Shown in pieces: positions 8,318-15,515 of a stretch of DNA of 32,043 bases. The DNA is taken from the NCBI GenBank assembly GCA_017936785.1, contig JAGBEV010000022.1, positions 1-32,043 on the forward strand, in the 5' to 3' direction. The stretch is from Lachnospiraceae bacterium. GTDB lineage: Bacteria; Bacillota; Clostridia; Lachnospirales; Lachnospiraceae. Numbering within the stretch: the stretch's first letter is position 1; each line of letters starts with the position of its first letter. Made by a program: the position numbers and the translations under genes. A model generated the notes under the pieces. The model was not told where the DNA came from. It did not search any database and saw nothing but the letters and a program-made list of their open reading frames with translations.

Positions 8318-10880
8318 AGGAACAGGTTCGTATGTATATGGTCTGGATATCGGAACAAGAAGTATTGTAGGCACGGTGGGATATCGTCAAAAGGACCGGT
8401 TCGTGGTAGTGGCACAGCAGATAAAGGAACATGAATCCAGAGCCATGCTGGATGGACAGATTCACGATATCGGTGCAGTCAGCGATACCATCAGGGAAGT
8501 GACGGATCTGTTGGAGGAAAAGGTCGGTGAACCTTTAAATCAGGTTTGTATTGCAGCGGCAGGCCGTGTGCTGAAGACTGTTACTGTTCATGCAGATCTG
8601 GATCTGGAAGGGGAAAAGACTGTATCCAAAGAGGATATTCATATTCTTGATTCCTACGGCATTGAAAAGGCATATGAGATTTTCCAGAAGGAAAATCAGT
8701 CGGATATGAAATTTTATTGTGTGGGTTATTCCGTTATGCACTATTATATGAACGGGTATCCTATGAACAATCTGGAAAACCATAAAGCAAAGGAAATTTC
8801 TGCAGATATGATCGCGACATTTCTGCCTGATGATGTGGTGGACGGGCTGTATAAGGCGGTGGAGCTTGCCGGACTTGAAGTGGCAAACCTTACCTTAGAG
8901 CCTATTGCGGCTATTGAACTGGCGATTCCTGAAATGTACCGCATGTTGAATATAGCGCTTATTGATGTGGGAGCGGGAACCTCGGATATTTCCATTACCA
9001 AAGACGGCAGTATTATTGCTTATGGCATGCTTCCTGTGGCAGGTGACTGTCTGACTGAGGATATTGCAAGGCATTGTCTGGTGGACTTTCAGACTGCGGA
9101 GCAGATCAAAAGAGGAATTGAAAACCAGGATATAGTGGAATATAAGGACATTATGGGCTTGCCCCAGAAGATTTCCCATGATGAGGTGCTTTCCGTCATA
9201 GATGATGATCTGGAGGATATGGCAGAACAGGCAGCGGAGAAGATCAAGGAGTTAAACGGCAATAAGCCCGTCAGCGCAGTATTCGTGGTAGGAGGCGGCG
9301 GAAAGATCGCCACCTATACTGAAAGAGTTGCAAAGCATCTGGGCATTGCCAAGGAGCGTTGTGCAGTCAGAGGCGAGGAAGTCATGCTGAAAATTGACTT
9401 TATGGAGCGGGATGTGGTCAAGGATTCCCTGATGGTAACGCCTATCGGCATTTGTCTGAATTTTTATGAGCAGAGCAATAATTTTATTTTTGTGACCTTT
9501 AATGATAAAAGGATAAAATTATATGATAATAACCGTCTTGCCATTGTGGATGCGGCAATTCTGGCAGAATTCCCCAATGAGGATCTGTTTCCAAAGCGGG
9601 GAGAGCCGTTGGAGTTTACCTTAAACGGTAAGCCTGTGACGATCCGGGGCAGCCGGGGAGAATCCGCAGCGGTTTTGTTAAACGGAGAAGAAGCGGATAT
9701 TCATACAGCGATCAGGAGCAATGATGTGATCAGGGTCATTCCTTCTACGGCGGGGGAGAAGGCGGTAATGGAGGTTTCCAAACTGCCGGAATATGAAGGA
9801 AGCCTGACCATTCACCTGGACGGAAAGGATATTTGTGTGCCCAAAACAGCCAGTGTAAACGGACAGCTTCAATCGGCATATTACCAGATCCAGAATGGGG
9901 ACCAGGTGGAACTGCTGAATTATTATACAGTTCTGCAGATTTTGGAATTTATGGATATTTCCTCTGAAAATATCGGTCACGTAATGGTCAATCATGAATT
10001 GGCAGATCTTTCTGCAAAGGTTTATGATAATTTTACCGTTTCACTGCAGATAGAAGAACAGGCAAACAGGGAGACGGATGAGGAAGAAAAAGGTGCTGTT
10101 TCGGAGGAACAAAGAGCAGTAACGGAAATGGTGCCGGAAGATGCCGGTGTGCCGACAGTTGAAAAGAGAGAGGAAGCAGTAAGCTCTAAAGAAACAGCTC
10201 AGCCCGGAGATGATCTGCAGGAGGAAGGAAATGAGGCTGTAGAGACACAGCAAACCATGTCTGCTTTGGAAATGGCAAAAGAGGAAGCCAGGAAGCTGGT
10301 AACACAATTACAATATGAAAGGGCGGAAGAAGCTCTTGCTAAAATGATACAGGCAGCAACTACAGGAGCCGTGCAGGACCAGCCGCCGGTACAGGAAGCT
10401 TTGCCCCATGTGGAAAAGAGCAGCAGGGAGTTATACGGCAGCTTACAGAACAATCTGAACCGTCTGAAAAGCGGTACGCCTATTACAGAGCTTAGAAAAG
10501 AAGCCATAGAGGAAATAAGGCAGGAGAGGACAGATGTGCCGGCAATGAAGCCTGTAAGCGTAAATGATGAAAATCAGAGCATATCAGTCCGGGAACCGGC
10601 AGAGAAAACAGTTCAGGAAGAAAAGATGAGTATCCCTCCGATGAGTACGGAAAATGTGGATGGAAAATTGCTGCAGATTTTACATGTCATTGTCAATGAT
10701 GAACTTGTTACATTAAAGGGAAAACCTGATTATATTTATGTGGATGTATTTGAATTTATTGAATTTGATCTATCCAGACCACAGGGAAAATCTGTGGAAA
10801 CTTTAATAAACGGAAGAAAAGCCCAGTATACGGAGCCCCTAAGTAACGGCGACCGTCTGGAGATTTTCTGGAAGGACTAA
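8301..10880 (+). CDS. Large FtsA-like ATPase with C-terminal repeat domains
   Basis: The first roughly 400 residues form an actin/Hsp70-type (ASKHA) ATPase like FtsA/PilM. Phosphate 1 is GLDIGTRS (14-21), phosphate 2 is IDVGAGTSDI (about 220-230) and the adenosine motif is VVGGGGKI (about 329-336). FtsA tethers the FtsZ ring to the membrane, but this protein is 859 residues, about twice FtsA's size. The extra part has a small beta-rich unit (about 434-490), a further beta-rich region, a long E/Q-rich linker (about 584-780) and a second unit at 793-859 that resembles the first. The two share the pattern N-G/D-x-x-V-T, then LING or LLNG, then N/G-D-x-x-x. No C-terminal amphipathic membrane helix is obvious. 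It starts at a GTG inside coaE; no alternative start lies near the ATPase motif. The ATPase fold is confident, but a cell-division role is inferred. Confidence 0.88.
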   Translation: MQRANKGTGSYVYGLDIGTRSIVGTVGYRQKDRFVVVAQQIKEHESRAMLDGQIHDIGAVSDTIREVTDLLEEKVGEPLNQVCIAAAGRVLKTVTVHADLDLEGEKTVSKEDIHILDSYGIEKAYEIFQKENQSDMKFYCVGYSVMHYYMNGYPMNNLENHKAKEISADMIATFLPDDVVDGLYKAVELAGLEVANLTLEPIAAIELAIPEMYRMLNIALIDVGAGTSDISITKDGSIIAYGMLPVAGDCLTEDIARHCLVDFQTAEQIKRGIENQDIVEYKDIMGLPQKISHDEVLSVIDDDLEDMAEQAAEKIKELNGNKPVSAVFVVGGGGKIATYTERVAKHLGIAKERCAVRGEEVMLKIDFMERDVVKDSLMVTPIGICLNFYEQSNNFIFVTFNDKRIKLYDNNRLAIVDAAILAEFPNEDLFPKRGEPLEFTLNGKPVTIRGSRGESAAVLLNGEEADIHTAIRSNDVIRVIPSTAGEKAVMEVSKLPEYEGSLTIHLDGKDICVPKTASVNGQLQSAYYQIQNGDQVELLNYYTVLQILEFMDISSENIGHVMVNHELADLSAKVYDNFTVSLQIEEQANRETDEEEKGAVSEEQRAVTEMVPEDAGVPTVEKREEAVSSKETAQPGDDLQEEGNEAVETQQTMSALEMAKEEARKLVTQLQYERAEEALAKMIQAATTGAVQDQPPVQEALPHVEKSSRELYGSLQNNLNRLKSGTPITELRKEAIEEIRQERTDVPAMKPVSVNDENQSISVREPAEKTVQEEKMSIPPMSTENVDGKLLQILHVIVNDELVTLKGKPDYIYVDVFEFIEFDLSRPQGKSVETLINGRKAQYTEPLSNGDRLEIFWKD

Positions 10881-10883
10881 AAC

Positions 10884-11681
10884 ATGCGTTTCATGAGTAT
10901 TGCCAGCGGAAGCAGTGGAAACTGCATTTACGTAGGTGATGAAAATACACATATTCTGATTGATGCGGGCATCAGTAAAAAAAGAATTGAAGAAGGCTTA
11001 AATACCATTGGACTGACAGTGGACGATCTGAGTGCAGTATTTGTTACCCATGAGCATATCGACCATATCGGAGGACTGGGAGTTCTCACAAGAAAGTGTC
11101 ATGCACCTGTATATGCTACAAAAGGCACCATAAACGGAATTTTCCAGACCTCATCCCTGGGGAAAATAGACAGGGAGCAATTTATTGAGATCAGGGAAGA
11201 TCATTGTCTTACAGTAGGGGATATTACGGTCGATTCCATGAAGATTTCCCATGATGCGGCACAGCCTGTGGCTTATCGCTTTTTTAAGGGGGATAAGAAG
11301 ATCGCTGTTGCAACAGATCTGGGAATGATCACCGAAGAAAATGAAGAAAAATTAAAGGGAATGGATGCCATTTTACTGGAGGCAAACCATGATGTGAATA
11401 TGCTTCAGGTGGGACCGTATCCCTACTATTTAAAGCAGAGAATATTGGGAAACAGGGGACATTTGTCCAATGAAAATGCAGGAAGGCTTTTAAGCCGCAT
11501 TGTGCATGATGATTTGAAGCATATTTTCCTGGGACATTTAAGCAAAGAAAATAATATGCCGGCACTGGCATATGAGGCGGTGCGGCTGGAAATTACCATG
11601 GGTGATAATCCTTATGAGGCTTCGGATTTTTCCATTGACATTGCCAAACGAAGTGAACCGTCCAGGGTGGTAAATATTTAA
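10884..11681 (+). CDS. Metallo-beta-lactamase fold hydrolase, WalJ/YycJ type
   Basis: The start MRFMSIASGSSGNC and the metal motif THEHIDH (His56, His58, Asp60, His61) are typical of WalJ/YycJ proteins. These are cytoplasmic metal-dependent hydrolases, probably nucleases, linked in Bacillus and streptococci to the WalRK cell-wall regulon and to DNA maintenance. Further metal ligands are plausible in ISHDAA, ATDLG and LGHLSKEN. Length is 265 residues. It starts three bases after the FtsA-like stop, so it is the last gene of the polA-coaE-FtsA-like cluster. No walR or walK is present here. Its stop codon shares bases with the stop of the converging apbE gene. Confidence 0.92.
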   Translation: MRFMSIASGSSGNCIYVGDENTHILIDAGISKKRIEEGLNTIGLTVDDLSAVFVTHEHIDHIGGLGVLTRKCHAPVYATKGTINGIFQTSSLGKIDREQFIEIREDHCLTVGDITVDSMKISHDAAQPVAYRFFKGDKKIAVATDLGMITEENEEKLKGMDAILLEANHDVNMLQVGPYPYYLKQRILGNRGHLSNENAGRLLSRIVHDDLKHIFLGHLSKENNMPALAYEAVRLEITMGDNPYEASDFSIDIAKRSEPSRVVNI

Positions 11682-12709
11682 AGCCGCGTATCAATGATCT
11701 CATAATCTTTTGTAATAAAAACAGCTTCCACACCATCCAGGCTGCTGATCAGCTCCTGTGCCTTTGAAAGTCCCAGTAAGAGACAGGTAGTGCTTAAAGC
11801 ATCGCCTTCCATGGAAGAATCGGAAATGATGGTAACGGACAGCAGTTCATTGGATACGGGATAACCGGTTTCGGGGTCCAGAATATGATGATAAATGACA
11901 TCATCGATCTGGAAACAGCGTTCATAAATGCCGCTGGTCACTACAGACTGGTCGGTAATGGAAAGTACATCCATAGGAGTGCCGTTTTCAAAAGGCTTTT
12001 TGATGCCGATCTGAAAAGGGGTGCCGTCCGGTTTGGTGCCGATGGTGAGTATATTGCCGCCTAAATCGATGGTGGCGCTGGTGATCCCCCGAAAGATCAG
12101 GTATTCCTTGAGGGCATCTGCAATATAACCCTTTGCAATAAAGCCCAGGTCGATCTGTGCTTCAGGGTCCGTTAAAGTGACCGTACCTGCGGATTCATCA
12201 TATTGGATGCACTGATAATTCACATGAGCCAGTGCCTGGGATAAAGCGGTATCGTCCGGCAGGGCAGGAACGGTTTCACCCGTGCTTTGAGAAGAAAAGT
12301 CCCACAGATCCCTGACAGGAGCAATGGTAATATCCACAGCGCCTTTTGTCAGCTCGCTGTAAAAAAGGGATTCCTTAATGAGCAGTATGGTTTCGGGACT
12401 GACCGTTACAGCCTGTCCATTGGCGTGGTTGATGCGGTAGACATCGCTTTCGGGAATGGTACGGCTGAACAGCTTGTCATAGTCTCTGCACAGGTCCATT
12501 GCCTCCTGCAAAATATCCGTATCATCGGTTCCGTATAAGGTTATGGTAACGACGGTATCAAAGGCGATAATGGTATCCCGTATGGTAAGGGCATTTTGAT
12601 CAAAGGGAAGAGAGCATCCCCAGAGAGAAACTGATACCATACAAAATGCGCATAAAAGGCTGATATATTTATTTTTGTAACTTTGTAACTTCAGATGCTT
12701 TGTTTTCAT
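11678..12709 (-). CDS. apbE: FAD:protein FMN transferase (ApbE), lipoprotein
   Basis: ApbE covalently attaches FMN to threonine residues of extracytoplasmic flavoproteins such as Rnf and Nqr subunits. The 343-residue product has a basic N-terminus, a hydrophobic stretch and a lipobox ending in LWGC with lipidated Cys32, so it should be anchored outside the membrane. Family motifs include FDTVVTITLYG after the signal, DLGFIAKGYIAD, IDLGGNI, and HHILDPETGYP near the metal/flavin site. Its target flavoprotein is not in this window. The stop codons of this gene and the converging WalJ-type gene overlap by four bases. No ribosome binding site precedes the start; a possible extended -10 element lies six bases upstream. 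Confidence 0.95.
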   Translation of the reverse strand: MKTKHLKLQSYKNKYISLLCAFCMVSVSLWGCSLPFDQNALTIRDTIIAFDTVVTITLYGTDDTDILQEAMDLCRDYDKLFSRTIPESDVYRINHANGQAVTVSPETILLIKESLFYSELTKGAVDITIAPVRDLWDFSSQSTGETVPALPDDTALSQALAHVNYQCIQYDESAGTVTLTDPEAQIDLGFIAKGYIADALKEYLIFRGITSATIDLGGNILTIGTKPDGTPFQIGIKKPFENGTPMDVLSITDQSVVTSGIYERCFQIDDVIYHHILDPETGYPVSNELLSVTIISDSSMEGDALSTTCLLLGLSKAQELISSLDGVEAVFITKDYEIIDTRL

Positions 12710-12715
12710 GAATGC

Positions 12716-12744
12716 ATCATAACATATTTTGCAAGACTTTTAAA
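12716..12744 (-). promoter_or_regulatory. Possible apbE promoter (extended -10) very close to the start codon
   Basis: On the minus strand TGTTATGAT (12724-12716) fits an extended -10 element, with a weak -35 TTTAAA (12744-12739) 17 bases upstream. Only six bases separate the -10 from the ATG at 12709, so the transcript would be leaderless or nearly so. This agrees with the absence of a ribosome binding site. Confidence 0.35.
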
Positions 12745-12763
12745 TAAAGGACAGGATTGGAAC

Positions 12764-13906
12764 ATGAAATTATCGGATGATTTTGAAAATGACACAGTAA
12801 AATCAAGTATATCCTTAGGCGGTATGCTGGCAGGCGTCCTTGTGTTTATGGCAATACTGGTAATTGTGGTCATTGCAGTAAACAAGCCCAAAGGGAGCGG
12901 TCAGAACCAGATGGCACAAGATCAGAATAATACTACAAAAACCCAGGAAACGATCATCAGCCAGAATGATGACTCGGAATATCCTATCGGTGAATCCACT
13001 CTGGTTTCCGATGACCTGGATTTCTGGAATATGTACAAGGAAGATGTGGAGTTGGATAAAACCCTGGACCATACCAGCGAACGATATGCAAAAAATTTGC
13101 AGGAAATGGAAGAGGAAGCAAAGGAAGAGGACCTGTCTGAAAACGGAACAAAGACAGAGGTTATTCTTCCGGATGGAACTTCCCAGTGGGTCATGGTCAA
13201 TGCATTTATCCAGAAGAACAATTATGATTATGTGGGACTGGTCTATGAAGAGCCGTATATGCGATATTATGCAGATGGAAAGAAGGTCTCCAAACAGGGT
13301 ATTAAAATTGATGACAGTTACGGAACCATAGATTTTCAGCAGGTGGAAGAGGCTGGCATTGATTATTGTATTGTCCGTCTGGGAAAAAGGGGATATGCAA
13401 CAGGCGCCATTTCCATGGATGAAAATTATCTGAATTATATAACCGGAGCCAAAGAAGCCGGATTAGGAGTGGGGGTGTCATTTTATTCCCAGGCAGCCAA
13501 TGAAGCGGAGGCAGTGGAAGAAGCAAATCTGGTGCTGCAGACTTTGCAGGCTGCAGAAATCAGACCGGATTATCCCATTGTATTTGATATGGAGCCTGTT
13601 TCCAATGATTCATCCAGAACAGAAGGGCTTACCAAAAATCAGCTGACAGCAATTGCAAAGGCGTTTTGCAATACCATAAGACAAGGGGGCTATACGCCGG
13701 CGATTTATGGAAATAAATACTGGCTTTTGAGAAAACTGGATCTGACTCAGCTGTCGGAATATAATATCTGGCTTTCCCAGGAAAAGGATGTGCCTGATTA
13801 TCCCTATGAGTTTGCAATGTGGGAATATAAGCAGGATGCCCGGATTGACGGGATTACAGGCAATGTGTCCATGAGCATCAGCTTTATCGATTATGAAATG
13901 AGATGA
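12764..13906 (+). CDS. Membrane-anchored GH25-family peptidoglycan hydrolase
   Basis: This is predicted to cut the glycan backbone of peptidoglycan (N-acetylmuramidase type) outside the membrane. I start it at the ATG at 12764, giving 380 residues; an earlier non-ATG start would run through the short divergent promoter region. A short cytoplasmic N-terminus is followed by one membrane span (about 19-40). A Q/N/T- and E/D-rich stalk continues to about 140, a small segment follows, and the GH25 domain spans about 178-378. The catalytic acid pair is Asp275 and Glu277 in IVFDMEP. Another active-site Asp is expected in GIKIDDSYG, and the family's C-terminal strand reads FAMWEY. It lies only 54 bases from the divergent apbE start, and its last 16 bases overlap the converging AP2-domain gene. 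Confidence 0.9.
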   Translation: MKLSDDFENDTVKSSISLGGMLAGVLVFMAILVIVVIAVNKPKGSGQNQMAQDQNNTTKTQETIISQNDDSEYPIGESTLVSDDLDFWNMYKEDVELDKTLDHTSERYAKNLQEMEEEAKEEDLSENGTKTEVILPDGTSQWVMVNAFIQKNNYDYVGLVYEEPYMRYYADGKKVSKQGIKIDDSYGTIDFQQVEEAGIDYCIVRLGKRGYATGAISMDENYLNYITGAKEAGLGVGVSFYSQAANEAEAVEEANLVLQTLQAAEIRPDYPIVFDMEPVSNDSSRTEGLTKNQLTAIAKAFCNTIRQGGYTPAIYGNKYWLLRKLDLTQLSEYNIWLSQEKDVPDYPYEFAMWEYKQDARIDGITGNVSMSISFIDYEMR

Positions 13907-14679
13907 TAGAGCTTTTCAGAAATTTTACAATCGGAATAAATGGCGGCATAGTCGGAAGGAGACATGCCGTCAATATAGTTGTAACTAAAATTCTTGTTAA
14001 TCCCCTGTTTTTTGACAAGATCTACAGCTTTATTATAAGCGATGGCAGCTTCCGTTGCCGTGGGATAAATGCCAATGCGGTAATCACCGTTGATATGGAT
14101 TTTTGCCAGAAAACGGAAGGTGCCGTTTTCCTTGATCCGGATAACACCGAAATAAGGATTGATACAGATCACGTTGGAATAACGGAAATCATGGCTGTCT
14201 CCGTTAGCAAAATAATAATCCCGGTTTTCCACAGCAAAATTGCGGATGCCGTAGCGATTTAAAATATTGACCTGCATACCGTAATCCGCCACAAATAAAT
14301 GCCGTCCCCGTTTCATGATCTTGTGGCTGGCATAATAAAATAAGTCATCGATATCAAAGGTAAATATGGTATCGGGACTGTAATAATAGAAGAAAAATTT
14401 GTTCTTAATATAAATGGGATTTTTAATATACAGATTGTGATCCCTGAAATTCATCAGTGTAATACATTTCTCAAAGGGAAGGATCTTTGGAGCGTAGCAA
14501 TCCGGCAGGGCATGAGGATTTTCTAAAATTTCGCCTGCCTCCACATAAGCTGCATTGGCTTTGGGTTCGGCATCATAGCTGCCAAGGCTGATGTGTTTGT
14601 GTCTATATGTGATGCTTGCCCGAAAATAGCAAGTTCCGTCTTTTTTTGTCGCTTTATATACTCCGGTGTATTTTTTCAT
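13891..14679 (-). CDS. Protein with two AP2-like domains around a degenerate HNH core
   Basis: The first AP2-like unit spans residues 4-51 (YTGVYKATKKDG, RASITYRHKHISLGSY, AAYVEAGEIL). The second spans about 177-225 (YFGVIRIKENGTFRF, IGIYPTATEAAIAYNKA). Both fit the three strands plus helix of AP2 DNA-binding domains seen in HNH homing endonucleases and plant AP2/ERF factors. Between them FANGDSHDFRYSNV (157-170) matches the HNH C-terminal element DHINGDPLDNRRSNL, but the catalytic DH is replaced by YF. The nuclease is probably dead and the protein may act by DNA binding. Length is 262 residues from the ATG at 14679; a TTG two codons earlier is possible. No ribosome binding site is seen. It overlaps the GH25 gene tail by 16 bases and is divergent from the SleB-like gene. 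Domain calls are from pattern memory; the role is unknown. Confidence 0.75.
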   Translation of the reverse strand: MKKYTGVYKATKKDGTCYFRASITYRHKHISLGSYDAEPKANAAYVEAGEILENPHALPDCYAPKILPFEKCITLMNFRDHNLYIKNPIYIKNKFFFYYYSPDTIFTFDIDDLFYYASHKIMKRGRHLFVADYGMQVNILNRYGIRNFAVENRDYYFANGDSHDFRYSNVICINPYFGVIRIKENGTFRFLAKIHINGDYRIGIYPTATEAAIAYNKAVDLVKKQGINKNFSYNYIDGMSPSDYAAIYSDCKISEKLYHLIS

Positions 14680-14685
14680 GTACAA

Positions 14686-14714
14686 AGTATAACATTATCG
14701 TAGCGAAAACTCAA
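14686..14714 (-). promoter_or_regulatory. Strong promoter abutting the AP2-protein start codon
   Basis: On the minus strand TTGAGT (14714-14709) and TATACT (14691-14686) are separated by 17 bases. Six bases then separate the -10 from the ATG at 14679, so transcription should begin at or within a base or two of the start codon. Confidence 0.65.
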
Positions 14715-14756
14715 TTTTAGAAATATTTTTCGGACTGCTTGTATAAAATAATTACT

Positions 14757-14782
14757 AAGTTGTTAAAAAAATATTACAACTT
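14757..14782. repeat. Inverted repeat upstream of the SleB-like gene
   Basis: AAGTTGT (14757-14763) and ACAACTT (14776-14782) form a perfect 7-base inverted repeat with a 12-base AT-rich spacer, 20 bases before the start codon at 14803. It could be a repressor or activator operator, or a short mRNA hairpin, in the divergent promoter region shared with the AP2-domain gene. Confidence 0.45.
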
Positions 14783-14802
14783 GTGAAGAAAAGGAGCAGT
14801 CT

Positions 14803-15432
14803 ATGAAAAGAAAATATGGGAATATGCTGGTATTGTTTTATCTGGCATTTCTTAGCATTCTTACAATAGAGATAACTTTTCAAAGGATACAGGAGACAAG
14901 TGAAGCCATAGAGGCGGAGAAAATGGAAATACAGATCGGTGACGGAGCGGAAGAAGATATAGAGCGCATGACCCGTGTGCTGCCGGAGGCGGTTTCGGAA
15001 AGAAGGACCGTGACGGAACAGTCGGTTACAAGGGAAATGGAATATGAACTGACAGATGAAGATTATCAGACCCTGTTAAAAATCGTGGAAGCGGAAGCAG
15101 GGTGTGAGGATGAAAACGGAAAGCTGCTGGTGGCAAATGTGGTTTTAAACCGGGTAGACAGCAGTAAATTCCCATCAACAGTCAGAGGTGTGGTATATCA
15201 GGCAGATGGCGGCAAGGTACAGTTTACCCCTGCATATAATGGAAGGCTACAGTCGGTCAAGGTGTCAGAAGAAACAAAAGAGGCGGTACAGAAGGCGCTG
15301 TACGGAGAGGACATTTCTGACGGAGCCTTATATTTTGTTGCCACAAGTGTGGCGGGAGAACAAAAGAGCGGCTGGTTTTACCGCAATCTGACTTATCTGT
15401 TTGATTACGGCAATCACAGCTTTTTCAAGTGA
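14803..15432 (+). CDS. Cell wall hydrolase, SleB/Hydrolase_2 family
   Basis: This is a secreted or membrane-anchored peptidoglycan hydrolase of the SleB/CwlJ type, whose best-known members break down spore cortex. An N-terminal hydrophobic segment (about 8-25) acts as anchor or signal, and a charged linker runs to about 80. The catalytic domain spans about 83-209. The catalytic Glu98 lies in KIVEAEAG; NVVLNRVDSSKFPSTVRGVV and the C-terminal GNHSFF are family elements. An AAGGAG site precedes the ATG. In this family of bacteria such genes also occur as general wall hydrolases, so a spore role is not certain. No adjacent ypeB-like partner is present. It is divergent from the AP2-domain gene, with an inverted repeat between them. 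Confidence 0.88.
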   Translation: MKRKYGNMLVLFYLAFLSILTIEITFQRIQETSEAIEAEKMEIQIGDGAEEDIERMTRVLPEAVSERRTVTEQSVTREMEYELTDEDYQTLLKIVEAEAGCEDENGKLLVANVVLNRVDSSKFPSTVRGVVYQADGGKVQFTPAYNGRLQSVKVSEETKEAVQKALYGEDISDGALYFVATSVAGEQKSGWFYRNLTYLFDYGNHSFFK

Positions 15433-15451
15433 GCTTTTGGTCAATGTATCA

Positions 15452-15480
15452 TTGCCATTCAAAATCGGGTGTGCTATAAT
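15452..15480 (+). promoter_or_regulatory. Promoter for thrC
   Basis: TTGCCA (15452-15457) and TATAAT (15475-15480) are separated by exactly 17 bases, and TG lies one base upstream of the -10, as in extended -10 promoters. The start codon at 15516 follows after a leader of about 30 bases. Confidence 0.8.
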
Positions 15481-15515
15481 AACGCCGTAAACATAGACAT
15501 GAAAGGGAAAAAGCA

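Noticed and set aside
7757-8374. Minus-strand reading frame of 205 codons opposite coaE
   Set aside because: It mirrors coaE codons and is hydrophobic by composition only; no family motif is seen.
13891-14685. AP2/HNH gene as evidence of an intact homing element or intron
   Set aside because: The HNH catalytic His is missing and flanking genes are intact and not split, so there is no sign of an active mobile intron.
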